Part shown: piece by piece, positions 1 through 19,634 of the stretch
Layout: every line of letters begins with the position of its first letter
Position numbering within the stretch: position 1 is the stretch's first letter
Origin: Sitta carolinensis
Taxonomy: Eukaryota; Chordata; Aves; Passeriformes; Sittidae
Assembly: GCA_032173965.1 (NCBI GenBank)
Contig: CM063312.1
Coordinates: 1,472,434-1,536,433, forward strand
Reading direction: 5' to 3'
Length of the DNA stretch: 64,000 nt
Translations under genes and position numbers: made by a program
Notes under the pieces: generated by a model
The model's input: the letters and a program-made list of their open reading frames with translations, nothing else
What the model was told of the DNA's origin: nothing
Database searches by the model: none

Positions 1-505
1 TCATTTCACCCCCAAAAAATTCACTTTTTAAGGCAAAAAAAATCAATTTTTTAATTAATTTCACCCCTAAAAACTCAGCAATGCTACCACTGGGGCACAA
101 AACCCCCCAAATCACCCCAAAATAAATCAATTTATCCCAAAAAAAATCCCCATTCCCCTTAAAATTTACAAAAATCCCAATTAAAAAGGGCAAAAAAACC
201 CCAAAAAAATGAAAAAAAATGGAATTTTTTACACCTAAAACAGCCAAAAGCCCTAAAAGAGAAATAACCCCCCCTATAATTAATTCAAAATAATTCAAAT
301 TAATTAAAATAATTAAAAAAAAAGGAATTTTTGTTGCTTACCCGGCTTGTGGCTGTTCCCTCCCTTTGCTGAGGAATTCCTAAGCTGGAAAAATGGGGCA
401 AAAACCGTTGGAAATTGGGAAAAAATCCAAGTTTTTGGGGGGTTTTCCATCTTAAATATTTAATTTTATTTTGATTTTTTTTGGGTTTTTTTTTTTTTTT
501 TTGGG
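1..505. other. AT-rich non-coding stretch, probable intron
   Basis: No exon, RNA gene or mobile element is recognisable here. The sequence is short A and T runs separated by C runs. It lies upstream of the putative PPP1R10 first exon on the minus strand, so it is most simply intronic DNA of that gene. This is inference from position only. Confidence 0.4.
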
Positions 506-765
506 GTGAAGCCCAGTGGTAGCATTTGGGTTGGGGGATTTTTGGGATTTTTTTGGGATTTTTTGGGAATTTTTTGGGATTTATTTTTGGGATTTTTTGG
601 GATTTTTTGGGGATTTTTTTGGGGATTTTTTTGGGGATTTTTTTGGGGATTTTTTGCGAATTTTTTGGGATTTTTTTGGGATTTTTTTGGGATTTTTTTG
701 GGGAATTTTTGGGAATTTTTTGGGATTTTTGGGGGTTTTGGGGTGGTTGAGTTTTGCCCAAAATC
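506..765. repeat. GGGATTTTTT-type purine/pyrimidine tandem tract
   Basis: About 260 bp made almost entirely of G runs alternating with T runs, with a unit of roughly 10-13 bases (GGGGATTTTTTT and variants). It is open in several frames only because the unit contains no stop codon. It has no coding character. Confidence 0.8.
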
Positions 766-789
766 CTGGGAAATTTGGGGGGAAAATGG

Positions 790-2200
790 GGGGGAAATTG
801 TAAAATTATGGGGGAAAAATTAAAAAATTATTGTGGGAAAAAATATAAAATTAAGGGGGAAAAATTATAAAATTATTGTGGGAAAGAGGAAAAAAATATA
901 AAATTAATGGGAAAAAATTAAAAAATTATGGGGGAAAAATTATAAAATTATTGTGGGAAAAAGGGGGAAAAATATAAAATTAAGGAGGAAAAAAGGGGAA
1001 AAATTATAAAATTACTGTGAAAAAAAATATCAAATTAAGGGGAAAAAATATAAAATTAAGGGGGAAAAAATTATAAAATTATTGTGGAAAGGGGGAAAAA
1101 ATATAAAATTAAGGGGGGAAATTGTAAAATTATTGTGAAAAAAATTATAAAATTGTTGTGTAAAAAAAAGGGGAAAAATTATAAAATTAAGGGGGAAAAA
1201 TTATAAAGTTAAGGGGGAAAAATTAAAAAATTAAGGGGAAAAAATTAAAAAATTGAGGGGGAAAAATTAAAAAATTAAAGGGGAAAAATATAAAATTAAG
1301 GGGGGAAAAACTGTAAAATTATTGTGAAAAAAATTATAAAATTAAGGGAAAAAGAGGGGAAAAATATAAAATTAAGGGGGAAAAAATTATAAAGTTAAGG
1401 GGGAAAAACTGTAAAATTATTGTGGAAAAAATTATAAAGTTAAGGGGAAAAAAAATAAAATTACTGTGAAAAAAATTATAAAATTACTGTAAAAAGAAGA
1501 GAAAATAAATATAAAATTAAGGGAAAAAGAGGGGAAAAAATATAAAATTAAGGGGGAAAAATTGTAAAATTACTGTGAAAAAAATTATAAAATTATGGGG
1601 AAAAAAATATAAAATTAAGGGGGAAAAATATAAAGTTAAGGGGAAAAAATTGGTAAAATTGCTGTGAAAAGAATTATAAAATTTTTGTGAAAAAATTATA
1701 AAACTGCTGTGATAAGAGGGGAAAAAATATAAAATTACTGTGAAAAGAGGGAAAAAATTGGATAAAATTGCTGTGAAAAGAGGGAATAAAATTATAAAAT
1801 TACTGTGAAAAAGAGGGAAAAAAATTGATTAAAACCCTGTAGGAAAAAGGGAAAAAATTGATAAAATTACAGTAAAAAAAAGGGAAATAAATTATAAAAT
1901 AATTATAGAATTACTGTGAAAAGAAGGGGGAAAATTGATAGAATTGCTGTGAAAAAAAAATTATAAAATTAATGTGAAAAGAAGGGAAAAAAATTGATAA
2001 AAACCCTGTGAAAAGAGGGGGAAAAATTATAAAATTACTGTGGGGAAAAAAGAGAAAAAATTGATAAAATTACTGTGAAAAAAAAAGGAAAAAAATTATA
2101 AAATTACTGTGAAAAAAAGGGAAAAAATTATAAAATTACTGTGAAAAAAAGGAAAAAATAATAAAACCCCTGTAGGAAAAAAAAGTGAATTTTGTAGGTG
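790..2200. repeat. AT-rich minisatellite, [24 protein letters not shown] units
   Basis: An approximately 1.4 kb array of diverged units of about 20-40 bases built from GGGGAAAAA, TATAAAATTA and ATTGTGG or CTGTGAAA blocks. It is unusually AT-rich for this window. No gene is seen in it. Confidence 0.8.
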
Positions 2201-4500
2201 GGAGGTGAGAGGGTTAAAAAGGGATTTTGGGAAAAGGGGGAATTCAGGGGGGTTAAAAAAGGGAAAAAAATGAAAATATAAAGGAAAAAAAATGGAAATA
2301 AAAGGAAAAAAAACGGAAATAAAAGGAAAAAAAAAGGAAAATAAAAGGAATTTTCCGGGGGGGGCCCAGGGTGGGAGGAGCGAGAGCTCAGCGCCATTTT
2401 AGAGCTTAAAAATCCGCAAAATTTGGGAATTTTCTGGGAATTTTCAGGGATTTTAGGAAACTTTTAAAAAAAAGAAAACAAAAAAACCCACACACAAAGA
2501 GCTAAAATCGCTTTTTAACCCCGAATTAACGCCAAAACCCGCGTTGAAATCGTAAAAAAATAAAATAAAATAAACCCGAGGGGGGGGGTTAGGGTGAAAA
2601 TAATTAAAATAAAAAATAAAACCGGCGGATTATAAAAAAAAATAAAAAAAATCGGATTTTTTGGGATAAAACAAAGCGGGCGCCATTTTGTGCTGCCCTA
2701 AAGGGGGGGGGGAAATTCAAAACGAATTTTTTTTTTAGGGAAAAACCCCAGGATTTAGGGAAAAACTCACCCTACCTACCGAGCTTTATTAATTCCCACC
2801 CCCCCCGCCCCGAAATTCCCGAAATTCCCAATTTTTTTCCGCCTTTTTTTTCCACCCCCCCCCAACCCCCTCCCCGCGTTTCTCAGCGCAAAAAAACCAA
2901 TCCTAAAATGGCACCTAAAAAATAAAAATAGGAAAAGAAATCAACTTTTTTTTTTGGCTTTTTTTTTGGGATTTTCCATCCCCTTCCCCACCACGCGCGG
3001 GTTTGGGTTTTTTTTTCCCTCCCCCTCCCCTTTTTTTTGGGTTTTTTTAGGGTTTTTTTTGCAATCTTTATGTACAGATTGCCGGCCGGGAATCGCCCCG
3101 AAAATTCCCGAAATTCCAAAATCCCCTCACCCCCCACCGCGCGATTTTTTGGGGTTTTTTTCATTTTTTTTAGGGCCGTTTTCCAGCTTTTTTTGGGGTA
3201 TTTTTGTGGGTTTTTTTTGTTTTTTAAACCGTGGGAGCTGCTCGTGGACCTTTCCTCCTCCACCCACCCAAAATCGCTTTTTTTCCACCCGAAAATCCCT
3301 CCCGAAATTTCCATTTTTTCACCATTTTTTAGGCACAGCCCACGTTCCTCCTCAAGCACACCGAGGGGGTTTTGTTCTTCCTCCCATTGTATTTTTTTTT
3401 TTTGCTCTTTGTGACAGATAAATCATGATTTTAAAAGGGTTTTTTTTATATTTTTTAAAAGGGGAAATAAAAGGGGAACCTGCTGAAAATTCAACACTTA
3501 CTATCCAATTTTTTTTCTCAGCCGACAGCGCTTCAAGGTTTGGGTTTTGGCATTTGGAGTTGGTGTCAGAGCCAAAAAATTCGTTTGGTTTTAATCATGG
3601 CTTATTTAAAAAAAAAAAAAAAACGCAGCAACTTTTTTTTTTCTTTTTCTGCAGCTTGACGTGTTTTTAAATTTGTTTTTTTTAAAGCCCTAAAGTGAAT
3701 CGAGCTAAAAAACCGAAAAAAAAACCAGAATTAAAAAAAAAGTTGCCTGAGTTTTTTTTTTTTTTTTTTTTAACGCTCAAAAAAAAAAGTGGGTTTTGCC
3801 TTTGTATTTTTTTTTTTTTTGGTTTTTTTTGGGGGGAAAGAAGAGGGAAATATGTTTTTTAAAGTGGTAGTTTCCTTCAGGTTTGGAACGGCTTCCAAGG
3901 ACGGTCCAAAGGACGGAGAGGCTGCGGCGGCTCTTCACGGGAAAGAGGGACAGAAAACCTGGTTTTTTTTTCCTTCCCCTCTTTGTTGTATATATATATA
4001 TATATATTTTGTTGTTTTGTTGGCGTTTTGTATTGTATTTTTTTTTGTATTGTGTTTTTTTTGTCTCTCGTGGCGGCGGCGTCTCTCAAACCTGGAGCGG
4101 GGAAAGGAAAAATAAAAAGGAGGGGTGGGGTGGGGGGGTGGCATAACGACAAAAAAAAAAAAAGGAAAAAAATGAAAAAAAAAAAGAAATTAGAAGCGAA
4201 GAAGAAAAAGACACGAAACGATTAGAAGCTGTTATCCCCGGGGAGAATTTAAAGAGTTTTAAAGGGGGGAAAAAAGGAAAAAAAACCTAACGAGGAAACG
4301 CCCTTGGAGGGTGGGGGGGGCTCAGCGCTGAGGGGAGCTGAGGGCGGCGGCGGCCCCGGAGGGCTCGGCAAGGGGGCGAACCGCGTTTTACCCCCGGTAA
4401 ACGCTGCTTAGCGCTTTAAGAGCCCCCCGTGAAATTAAAGAAATAAACTAAAAACCTCCCCCGCGCCCCAAACCCGCCCGAAAACGCTCGGCCCAGCGCG
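2200..4500. other. Homopolymer-rich non-coding stretch
   Basis: Long A and T runs, G runs and a short TA dinucleotide tract near 3990-4008. I find no exon on either strand that resembles PPP1R10 or any other protein. A minus-strand AATAAA lies near 2784-2789 but has no supporting gene model. The stretch is most likely intronic. Confidence 0.4.
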
Positions 4501-4510
4501 GTGCGTTACT

Positions 4511-4535
4511 CACCTCCACCAGCCCTCAGAATGGC
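4511..4535 (-). other. PPP1R10: Putative non-coding first exon of PPP1R10 (5' end)
   Basis: On the minus strand a TATAAAA box is followed about 25-30 bases later by a short CpG-rich stretch that ends in a good splice donor (GGAG then GTGAGTAA, at about 4510). This is a plausible untranslated first exon. The identity comes only from synteny: in mammals PPP1R10 (PNUTS, a nuclear regulator of protein phosphatase 1) is the head-to-head neighbour of MRPS18B. No PPP1R10 coding exon lies in the window, so the name is an inference. Confidence 0.35.
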
Positions 4536-4557
4536 GGCGGCGCCGCCGCCCGCCGGC

Positions 4558-4564
4558 TTTTATA
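4558..4564 (-). promoter_or_regulatory. TATA box of minus-strand transcript
   Basis: TATAAAA reads on the minus strand within GGTATAAAAGCCGG, placed 25-30 bases upstream of the putative non-coding exon and its GTGAGTAA donor. Confidence 0.5.
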
Positions 4565-4819
4565 CCGGGCCACGCCCACTGGTTGGTCACGCCCTTCGCC
4601 TCGCGCCGGCCACGCCCCCTCCGCTCAACGGCGCCTGCGCGGGGACCGCAGTGCGCAGGCGCGGCCGCCGCCCGCCATTGTCCTCTGGGCCGTGTGGCGC
4701 AGTTTTAATTCGGGCGGGGCGCTCTGCGCATGCGCGGCCGCAGCGGGCGGGAGGGAGGAGGAAGAAGGAGGAGAGACAAGATGGCGGCGCCCCGCCCCCC
4801 CCGCGCCTGAGGCGGCAAG
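4565..4819. promoter_or_regulatory. CpG-rich bidirectional promoter with NRF1- and YY1-type motifs
   Basis: The interval between the minus-strand TATA box and the MRPS18B start is GC-rich. It holds an NRF1-type palindrome (CTGCGCATGCGC, 4724-4735), a related TGCGCAGGCGC near 4651, and two YY1-type AAGATGGCG motifs. One is at 4778-4788 and the other spans the MRPS18B start codon. NRF1 and YY1 sites are common in promoters of nuclear genes for mitochondrial proteins, which fits MRPS18B. The motif matches are by eye. Confidence 0.6.
4781..4810 (+). CDS. Short upstream ORF in MRPS18B 5' leader
   Basis: An ATG inside the first YY1-type motif opens a nine-codon ORF (MAAPRPPRA) that stops at TGA 4808-4810, nine bases before the MRPS18B ATG. 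If transcription starts upstream of 4781 it would act as a uORF. If YY1 places the start site at or after the motif it would be excluded. Expression is unproven. Confidence 0.35.
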   Translation: MAAPRPPRA

Positions 4820-7800
4820 ATGGCGCTGGCACGAATGGCGGCGGCGGCGGCGCTGCCGCTGCTGCTGAAAGCGGCGGGGAGGCCGCGGTGGGCTCGGGTG
4901 AGGAGGAGCGGGAGAGGTGGGGAATGGCGGAGGGAGCGCGCGCGCGCCGGGAATTTGTGGGGATGTGAGGGGTGAGGCGGGGGGGGGGGGGGGGGAAGGG
5001 CAAAGCGCGCGCGGCACGCGGGGCGATGGGCGTGGCGAGTGACGTCATTGCGCGGCATCGCTTTTTAAAACTTTATTTAATTTTTTTTTTTAATTGTTTT
5101 TTTTTTCCCCGCCAGGCGGCGCGCGCGGGAGGGGAAGGGGGTGGGCGTGGTTTCCTCGGGGCATTACGTCATGCTCCGCAGTGCGGTGACGTCACGTGGC
5201 GCCACGGCGCGTGTTTTATATGGGAGGGGGCGGCCGGAGTGACGTCACTGCCGAGGAGAGGGGAGGGGGGGGTCTCACTGACGTCACTGTGTGATGAACA
5301 CAACTATGATGTCGCTGCGTGACGTTATCGCTCTGACCATATGTATGACGTCACTACGGGATGTCATCAGCTCTGAACGAAACATGACGTCATACCCTTC
5401 CCCCCGCAGGAGCTCCCCCGCCTCTGCAGCACCCAGGAAACCCCCAAGGACCCCCCGCCCGCCCCCTCCCCCTACCAGCAGCGCCCCTGGGAATACCTGG
5501 AGAGCGAAGGTTTGGGGGGGAATGGGAATTCGGGGAGGGGGTGTTGGGGTCCCCCTGCCCCCTCGAGCCCCCCCCCATCCCTTGTCCCCGTCCCCCCCAG
5601 AGTACCGGGCGCTGTACGGCGAGCAGCCGGTGTGGCACGGCTACCGGCGGCACCACAAGGGCTCCGTGCCCCCCCAGCGCGCCCGCAAGGCCTGTCTGGT
5701 GAGCACGGGGGGGGGGGCGGGGGTCTGGGGGATATGGGGGGACTGGGGGGCTGGACTGGGGGTATGGGGGATTGACTGGGAGGCACTATGGGGGTAGCAT
5801 CGTGGAGGGATATGGTATGGGCACTGGGGGCATTGGGGCACTGGGGACTGGAGGGCAACTGGGAGGGCACTGGGGGGCTGGAGCTGGGGGTGGGAAGGGG
5901 GTCACTGGGGGGGGAACTGGGAGGGCACTGGGGGGGGAACTGGAGGGACTACTGGGTATGGGGGGCTGGGAGCATGGGGGATGGGGGGACTGGGAGGGGG
6001 GGGGCCTGGGAGGACTGGGACACTGCTGGGGGATGGGGGGATGGAGCACTGGGGGGTATGGGGGATTGGGGGGCACGCAGGTATGGCATAGGGGGTATGG
6101 GGGGCACTGGGGGCACTGGGTGTTTTGGGGGTTACTGGGAGGGCACTGGGGGGCACTGGGAGGGACTGGGTGGGCACTGGGAGTACTGAGGGCACTGGGA
6201 GGGACTGGGGTGTACTGGGGGGCACTGGGGTTCCTGGGAAGCACTGGGGGTCCCTGGCAGTGCCTGGGACATTCTGGGGGTCACTGGAAGGCACTGGGGG
6301 TCACTAGGCATATTTTGGGGGTCCCTGGGAGGCACTGGGGGGTCACTTGAAGGCATTGGGGGTCACTAGGCACATTCTGGGGGTTCCTGGGAGGCACTGG
6401 GGGTTTTTGGGAGGCACTGGGGTCCCTGGCAGTGACTGGGACATTCTGAGGGTCCCTGGGAGGCACTGGGGGTCACTTGAAGGCATTGGGGGTCACTAGG
6501 CACATTCTGGGGGTCCCTGGGAGGCACTGGGGGTCCTGGGCCAATTCTGGGGGTCCCTGGGAGGCACTGGGGGTCCCTGGGCACATTCTGGGGGTCCCTG
6601 GGAGGCACTGGGGGTTCCTGGCGCCATTCTGGGGGTCCCTGGGAGGCACTGGGGGTCCCTGGGCACATTCTGGGGGTCCCTGGGAGGCACTGGGGTTATT
6701 CTGGGGGTCCCTGGGAGGCACTGGGGGTCCCTGGGCACATTCTGGGGGTCCCTGGGAGGCCCTGGGGCTCCCTGGCAGTGCCTGGCCCCGGCCCCATGCC
6801 CCCTGTGCCCCCAGCGCCGGGGCAAACCCGTGGGCAACCCCTGCCCCATCTGCCGGGACCGCAACCTGCTCGTGGATTTTCGGGTGAGTTTGGGGCCAAA
6901 TTTGGGGAGGGGTCTGCATTGCTCCCCTCTCCCTGCTTTGCCTTCTGCTCTTTTTTACTCCTTTTCCTTTATTTCTTTTTCTGGTTATTTCCTCTTTTTT
7001 TATCATTTTTTTTACTGTGTTTTTTCTCTTTATTCTCTTTTTGGGGTTTTTTAGCCCTTTTCCTCCTCCTCCCTTTTTTCCCCTCCATTTTACCCCCTTT
7101 TCCCTCTTCTTTATCCCTTTTCCCCTTTTTTTAACCTTTTCCCCATTTTTAACCTTTTTTTCCTTTCTTTCTCTCCTCTTTCTCTCTTTTTTCTGCAATT
7201 TCTATAATTTTCCATATTTCTTACCCCATTTTACTACTTTTTAATTCCTTTTTTCTTTTCAGCTCCTGCTTATCTTTCCCTACTTCTTTTCCTCTTTCTT
7301 TTACCCATTTTTTCCCCTATTTTACCCCATTCTCCACCCCTTTTCCCCCTTTTTTCACCCCTTTCCCCCCTATTTTACCCCATTCCCCACCCCTTTCCCC
7401 TCTTTTTTCACCCATTTTTCCCCTATTTTTACCCCATTCCCCACCCTTTTCCCCCTCTTTTTTCACCCATTTTTTCCCCATTTTACCCCATTCCCCACCC
7501 TTTCCCCCTCTTTTTTCACCCATTTTTCCCCTATTTTTACCCTTTTCCCCCTTTTTTTCACCCATTTTTCCCCATTTTTACCCCATTCCCCACCCTTTTC
7601 CCCTCTTTTTTCACCCATTTTTTCCCCTATTTTTACCCCATTCCCCACCCCTTTCCCCTCTTTTTTCACCCATTTTTTCCCCTTTTTTACCCCTCCCCCC
7701 ACCGTACCCTCTTGCAATCATTTTTCCCCATTCTCGCCATTCCCCCACCCTACTCCCCCTTCAGGTCCTTTTTTCCCCTCATTACCCTATTCCCCACCCC

Positions 7801-9370
7801 TTTTTCCCCCATCTGTTCACCAGCTTTCTTCAGCCATACCCCAGCTCCCACACCCGTTCCCCACTTTCGACATTTTTTTATTTTACCATTCCCCACCACC
7901 CCCCTTTGTCACCCCCAACCTCTTACAATCCCCCCTTTGCCCCTCTTGTGCCCACTTGTCCCCTTTTTACCCTTCCCCTGTTTTTCACCCATTTTTTCCC
8001 CTATTTTACCCCATTCCCCACCCTTTTCCTCCTCTTTTTTCACCCATTTTCCCCCCTATTTTTACCCCATTCCCCACCCCTTTTCCCCCTCTTTTTTCAC
8101 CCATTTTTTCCCCTATTTTACCCCATTCCCCACCCCTTTCCCCTCTTTTTTCACCCATTTTCCCCCCTATTTTTACCCATTCCCCACCCCTTTTCCCCTC
8201 TTTTTTCACCCATTTTTCCCCTATTTTACCCATTCCCCACCCCTTTCCCCCTCTTTTTTCACCCATTTTTTCCCCTATTTTTACCCCTTTCCCCTCTTTT
8301 TTCACCCATTTTTCCCCTATTTTACCCCATTCCCCACCCCTTTCCCCCTCTTTTTTCACCCATTTTTTCCCCTATTTTTACCCCTTTCCCCCTCTTTTTC
8401 ACCCATTTTTCCCCTATTTTACCCCATTCCCCACACCTTTCCCCCTCTTTTTTCACCCATTTTTCCCCTATTTTACCCATTCCCCACCCCTTTCCCCCTC
8501 TTTTTTCACCCATTTTTTCCCCTATTTTTACCCCTTTCCCCCTCTTTTTTCACCCATTTTTCCCCTATTTTACCCCATTCCCCACCCCTTTTCCCCCTCT
8601 TTTTTCACCCATTTTTTCCCCTATTTTACCCCATTCCCCACCCTTTTCCCCCTCTTTTTTCACCCATTTTTCCCCATTTTTTACCCCATTCCCCACCCTT
8701 TTCCCCCTTTTTTCACCCATTTTTCCCCTATTTTTACCCTTTTCCCCCTCTTTTTTCACCCATTTTTCCCCTATTTTACCCCATTCCCCACCCCTTTCCC
8801 CCTCTTTTTTCACCCATTTTTCCCCCTTTTTTCCCCTCCAGAACGTGAAGCTGCTGGAGCAATTCATCTGCCCCCACTCGGGCGTCATCTTCCACCCCAT
8901 CCACACAGGTGAGGAGACACCTGAGGGTCCTTTTTGCACCCTCACCATCACCTTTAGGTGCCCCTAACCCCTTTTTTTCCCCTCAGGGATCTGCATGAAG
9001 CAGCACCAGGCTCTTGCTCAGGCCATCACCCAGGCTCAAGACCACGGTGAGCGCCACACTCGAGATTTTATTTTAGGGATTCCCAACCCTCCCTGGCTGC
9101 CCCCCAAACCTCTCAATCCCCGCTTTGCCAGGTCTGCTGTGGCTCCACGTCCCCTTCGTGCCCGTCCCTGAGGAGGATTTCTCCAACCAACACGCGGCCG
9201 TGGGTAAAACTCCCCCGGCGCCCGCCCTGGCGGGGTCGGGCCGCGCCTGGTACCCCTGGTACGAATGGCAACAACCTCCCGCCGCCGAGGTGGCCCGGAT
9301 GCGCCGCCTTTACCGCGAATTCCTCAAGGAGAATTACCCCGATACGCCTCCAAACCCGTCGGGGAAATAA
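4820..9370 (+). CDS. MRPS18B: Mitochondrial small-ribosomal-subunit protein bS18m-B, seven exons
   Basis: Exons: 4820-4897, 5410-5509, 5601-5698, 6815-6883, 8842-8908, 8987-9046 and 9132-9370. All have GT-AG borders and consistent phase, giving 236 codons against about 258 in human. The N-terminus is Ala/Leu/Arg-rich, as in a mitochondrial targeting peptide. The zinc-type NPCPICRD motif begins at about residue 100 and is followed by the family-typical [14 protein letters not shown] and a [11 protein letters not shown] segment near the C-terminus. The product is a structural component of the mitochondrial 28S subunit. I chose the ATG at 4820 because it sits in a strong YY1/start context and gives the leader peptide. 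Introns 3 and 4 are filled with tandem repeats. This is the only gene in the window whose whole frame is clean. Confidence 0.95.
5040..5392. promoter_or_regulatory. Cluster of CRE/ATF sites in MRPS18B intron 1
   Basis: Perfect TGACGTCA palindromes occur at 5040-5047, 5187-5194, 5240-5247, 5279-5286, 5346-5353 and 5385-5392. One-mismatch relatives are TTACGTCA at 5164-5171 and TGACGTTA at 5320-5327. The copy at 5187 overlaps an E-box, CACGTG, at 5193-5198. CREB/ATF factors bind this palindrome. The sequence around the sites is not otherwise one simple repeat, so the cluster looks functional or locally expanded. Confidence 0.75.
5700..6780. repeat. G-rich minisatellite in MRPS18B intron 3
   Basis: From 5700 to 6120 it is irregular CACTGGGGG-type sequence. 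From about 6120 to 6780 it is a clearer array of units such as GGTCCCTGGGAGGCACTGGG, alternating with GCACATTCTGGG blocks. It is G-rich on the sense strand. The many ORFs across it are products of the repeat. Confidence 0.85.
6900..8835. repeat. Pyrimidine-tract minisatellite filling MRPS18B intron 4
   Basis: After pyrimidine-rich sequence, an array of units of about 50 bases runs from about 7300 to 8835. Typical blocks are TTTTTTCACCCA, TTTTTCCCC, TATTTTACCCCATT and CCCCACCCCTTT. All three forward frames stay open for hundreds of codons because the unit has almost no purines. It abuts the splice acceptor of the next exon (8842), so it doubles as a very long polypyrimidine tract. Confidence 0.85.
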
Positions 9371-9371
9371 A
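9366..9371 (+). terminator. MRPS18B: MRPS18B polyadenylation signal overlapping the stop codon
   Basis: AATAAA at 9366-9371 contains the TAA stop at 9368-9370 (GGGGAAATAAACCCC). A T/GT-rich stretch follows at about 9394-9410, as expected for a downstream element. No other poly(A) signal is seen before the next promoter. Confidence 0.7.
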
Positions 9372-9436
9372 CCCCTTTAGAATCCGCCTAAAATTGTTTT
9401 TTTCTTTTTTGTCGAAAAAAACTGAGGCGCGAGGCA

Positions 9437-9520
9437 AAGATGGCGGCCGGGATTCAAGATGGCGGCCGGGATTCAAGATGGCGGCGTGCAGAGGGGGAGT
9501 GTATCCCACAATGCTCTGCG
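9437..9520. promoter_or_regulatory. Triplicate YY1-type motifs plus ZNF143-like element
   Basis: AAGATGGCGGC occurs at 9437-9447, 9456-9466 and 9475-9485, exactly 19 bases apart, as a small tandem repeat. It is followed by a close match to the ZNF143/STAF element (CCCACAATGCTCTGCGG, around 9503-9520). These probably belong to the upstream part of the ATAT1 promoter. Confidence 0.5.
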
Positions 9521-9552
9521 GGAAGTGGGGGGGGGATACTTCCGGTCATGCT

Positions 9553-10096
9553 GCGGGTTGCTAAGGAGGGCGGGGTTTGGTTGCTAAGGCGGGAAAAACG
9601 GGCGGCAGCGATTGGGCGAGCGGGTGCTGGGGGGTGGAGCTTAGCCCAGGAGGGCAGACGTGATTGGCTGACGGTTGCTAAGGGCGTGGCTTGCTTGCTA
9701 AAAGCCGTCAAACTCAGCCGCGATTGGCTGGCGGTTGCTAAGGGCGTGGCTTGCTTTCTAAGTGCTGTCAAACTCTCAGCCGCGATTGGCTGACGGTTGC
9801 TAAGGGCGGAACTCGGTTGGCAAAGACGGGCGCGGCAGCGGCACCGATTGGCTGACGGTTGCTAAGGGCGGGACTCGGTTGCTAACACCGGCGGAACGGC
9901 GCGCTCCGATTGGCCGTCCGCTTGGCGGGCTTTACCGCCATTGGCTGCTTCTCCCCGCGGGGTGGGCGTGGCTTCTTTGCCGCCCGGGCGCGGCCGTGGC
10001 GGCGGCGGTGGCGGCCGGGCCGGGCCCGGCGGGCGGAGGCGGCGGCGGCGGCGGCGGCGGCGGGGCCGGGCCGGGCCAAACCCCCGGTTCTGAACC
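9553..10096 (+). promoter_or_regulatory. ATAT1: ATAT1 promoter: repeated CCAAT boxes and RFX-type half-sites
   Basis: A unit of about 60 bases, ATTGGCTGACGGTTGCTAAG plus a GGGCGTGGC-type GC box, is repeated with variations. GTTGCTAAGG occurs at 9557, 9580, 9674, 9734, 9796 and 9858, and GTTGCTAAC at 9878. ATTGG (inverted CCAAT) occurs at 9611, 9663, 9723, 9785, 9847 and 9909, with another ATTGG near 9940. GTTGCTA resembles half of the RFX X-box, a motif common in cilium genes, and ATAT1 acts on ciliary microtubules. A CpG-dense stretch leads to the ATG at 10097. Confidence 0.6.
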
Positions 10097-19630
<9,534 letters not shown>

Positions 19631-19634
19631 GTAC

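Noticed and set aside
2784..2789. Minus-strand AATAAA as the end of a gene starting near 4535
   Set aside because: No exon is recognisable between 2790 and 4510, and PPP1R10 would need many more exons than this space shows.
7712..8967. Long forward ORFs of Phe, Pro and Ser across 7.7-9.0 kb
   Set aside because: A pyrimidine tandem array with almost no purines cannot form stop codons in any forward frame. It is MRPS18B intron 4.
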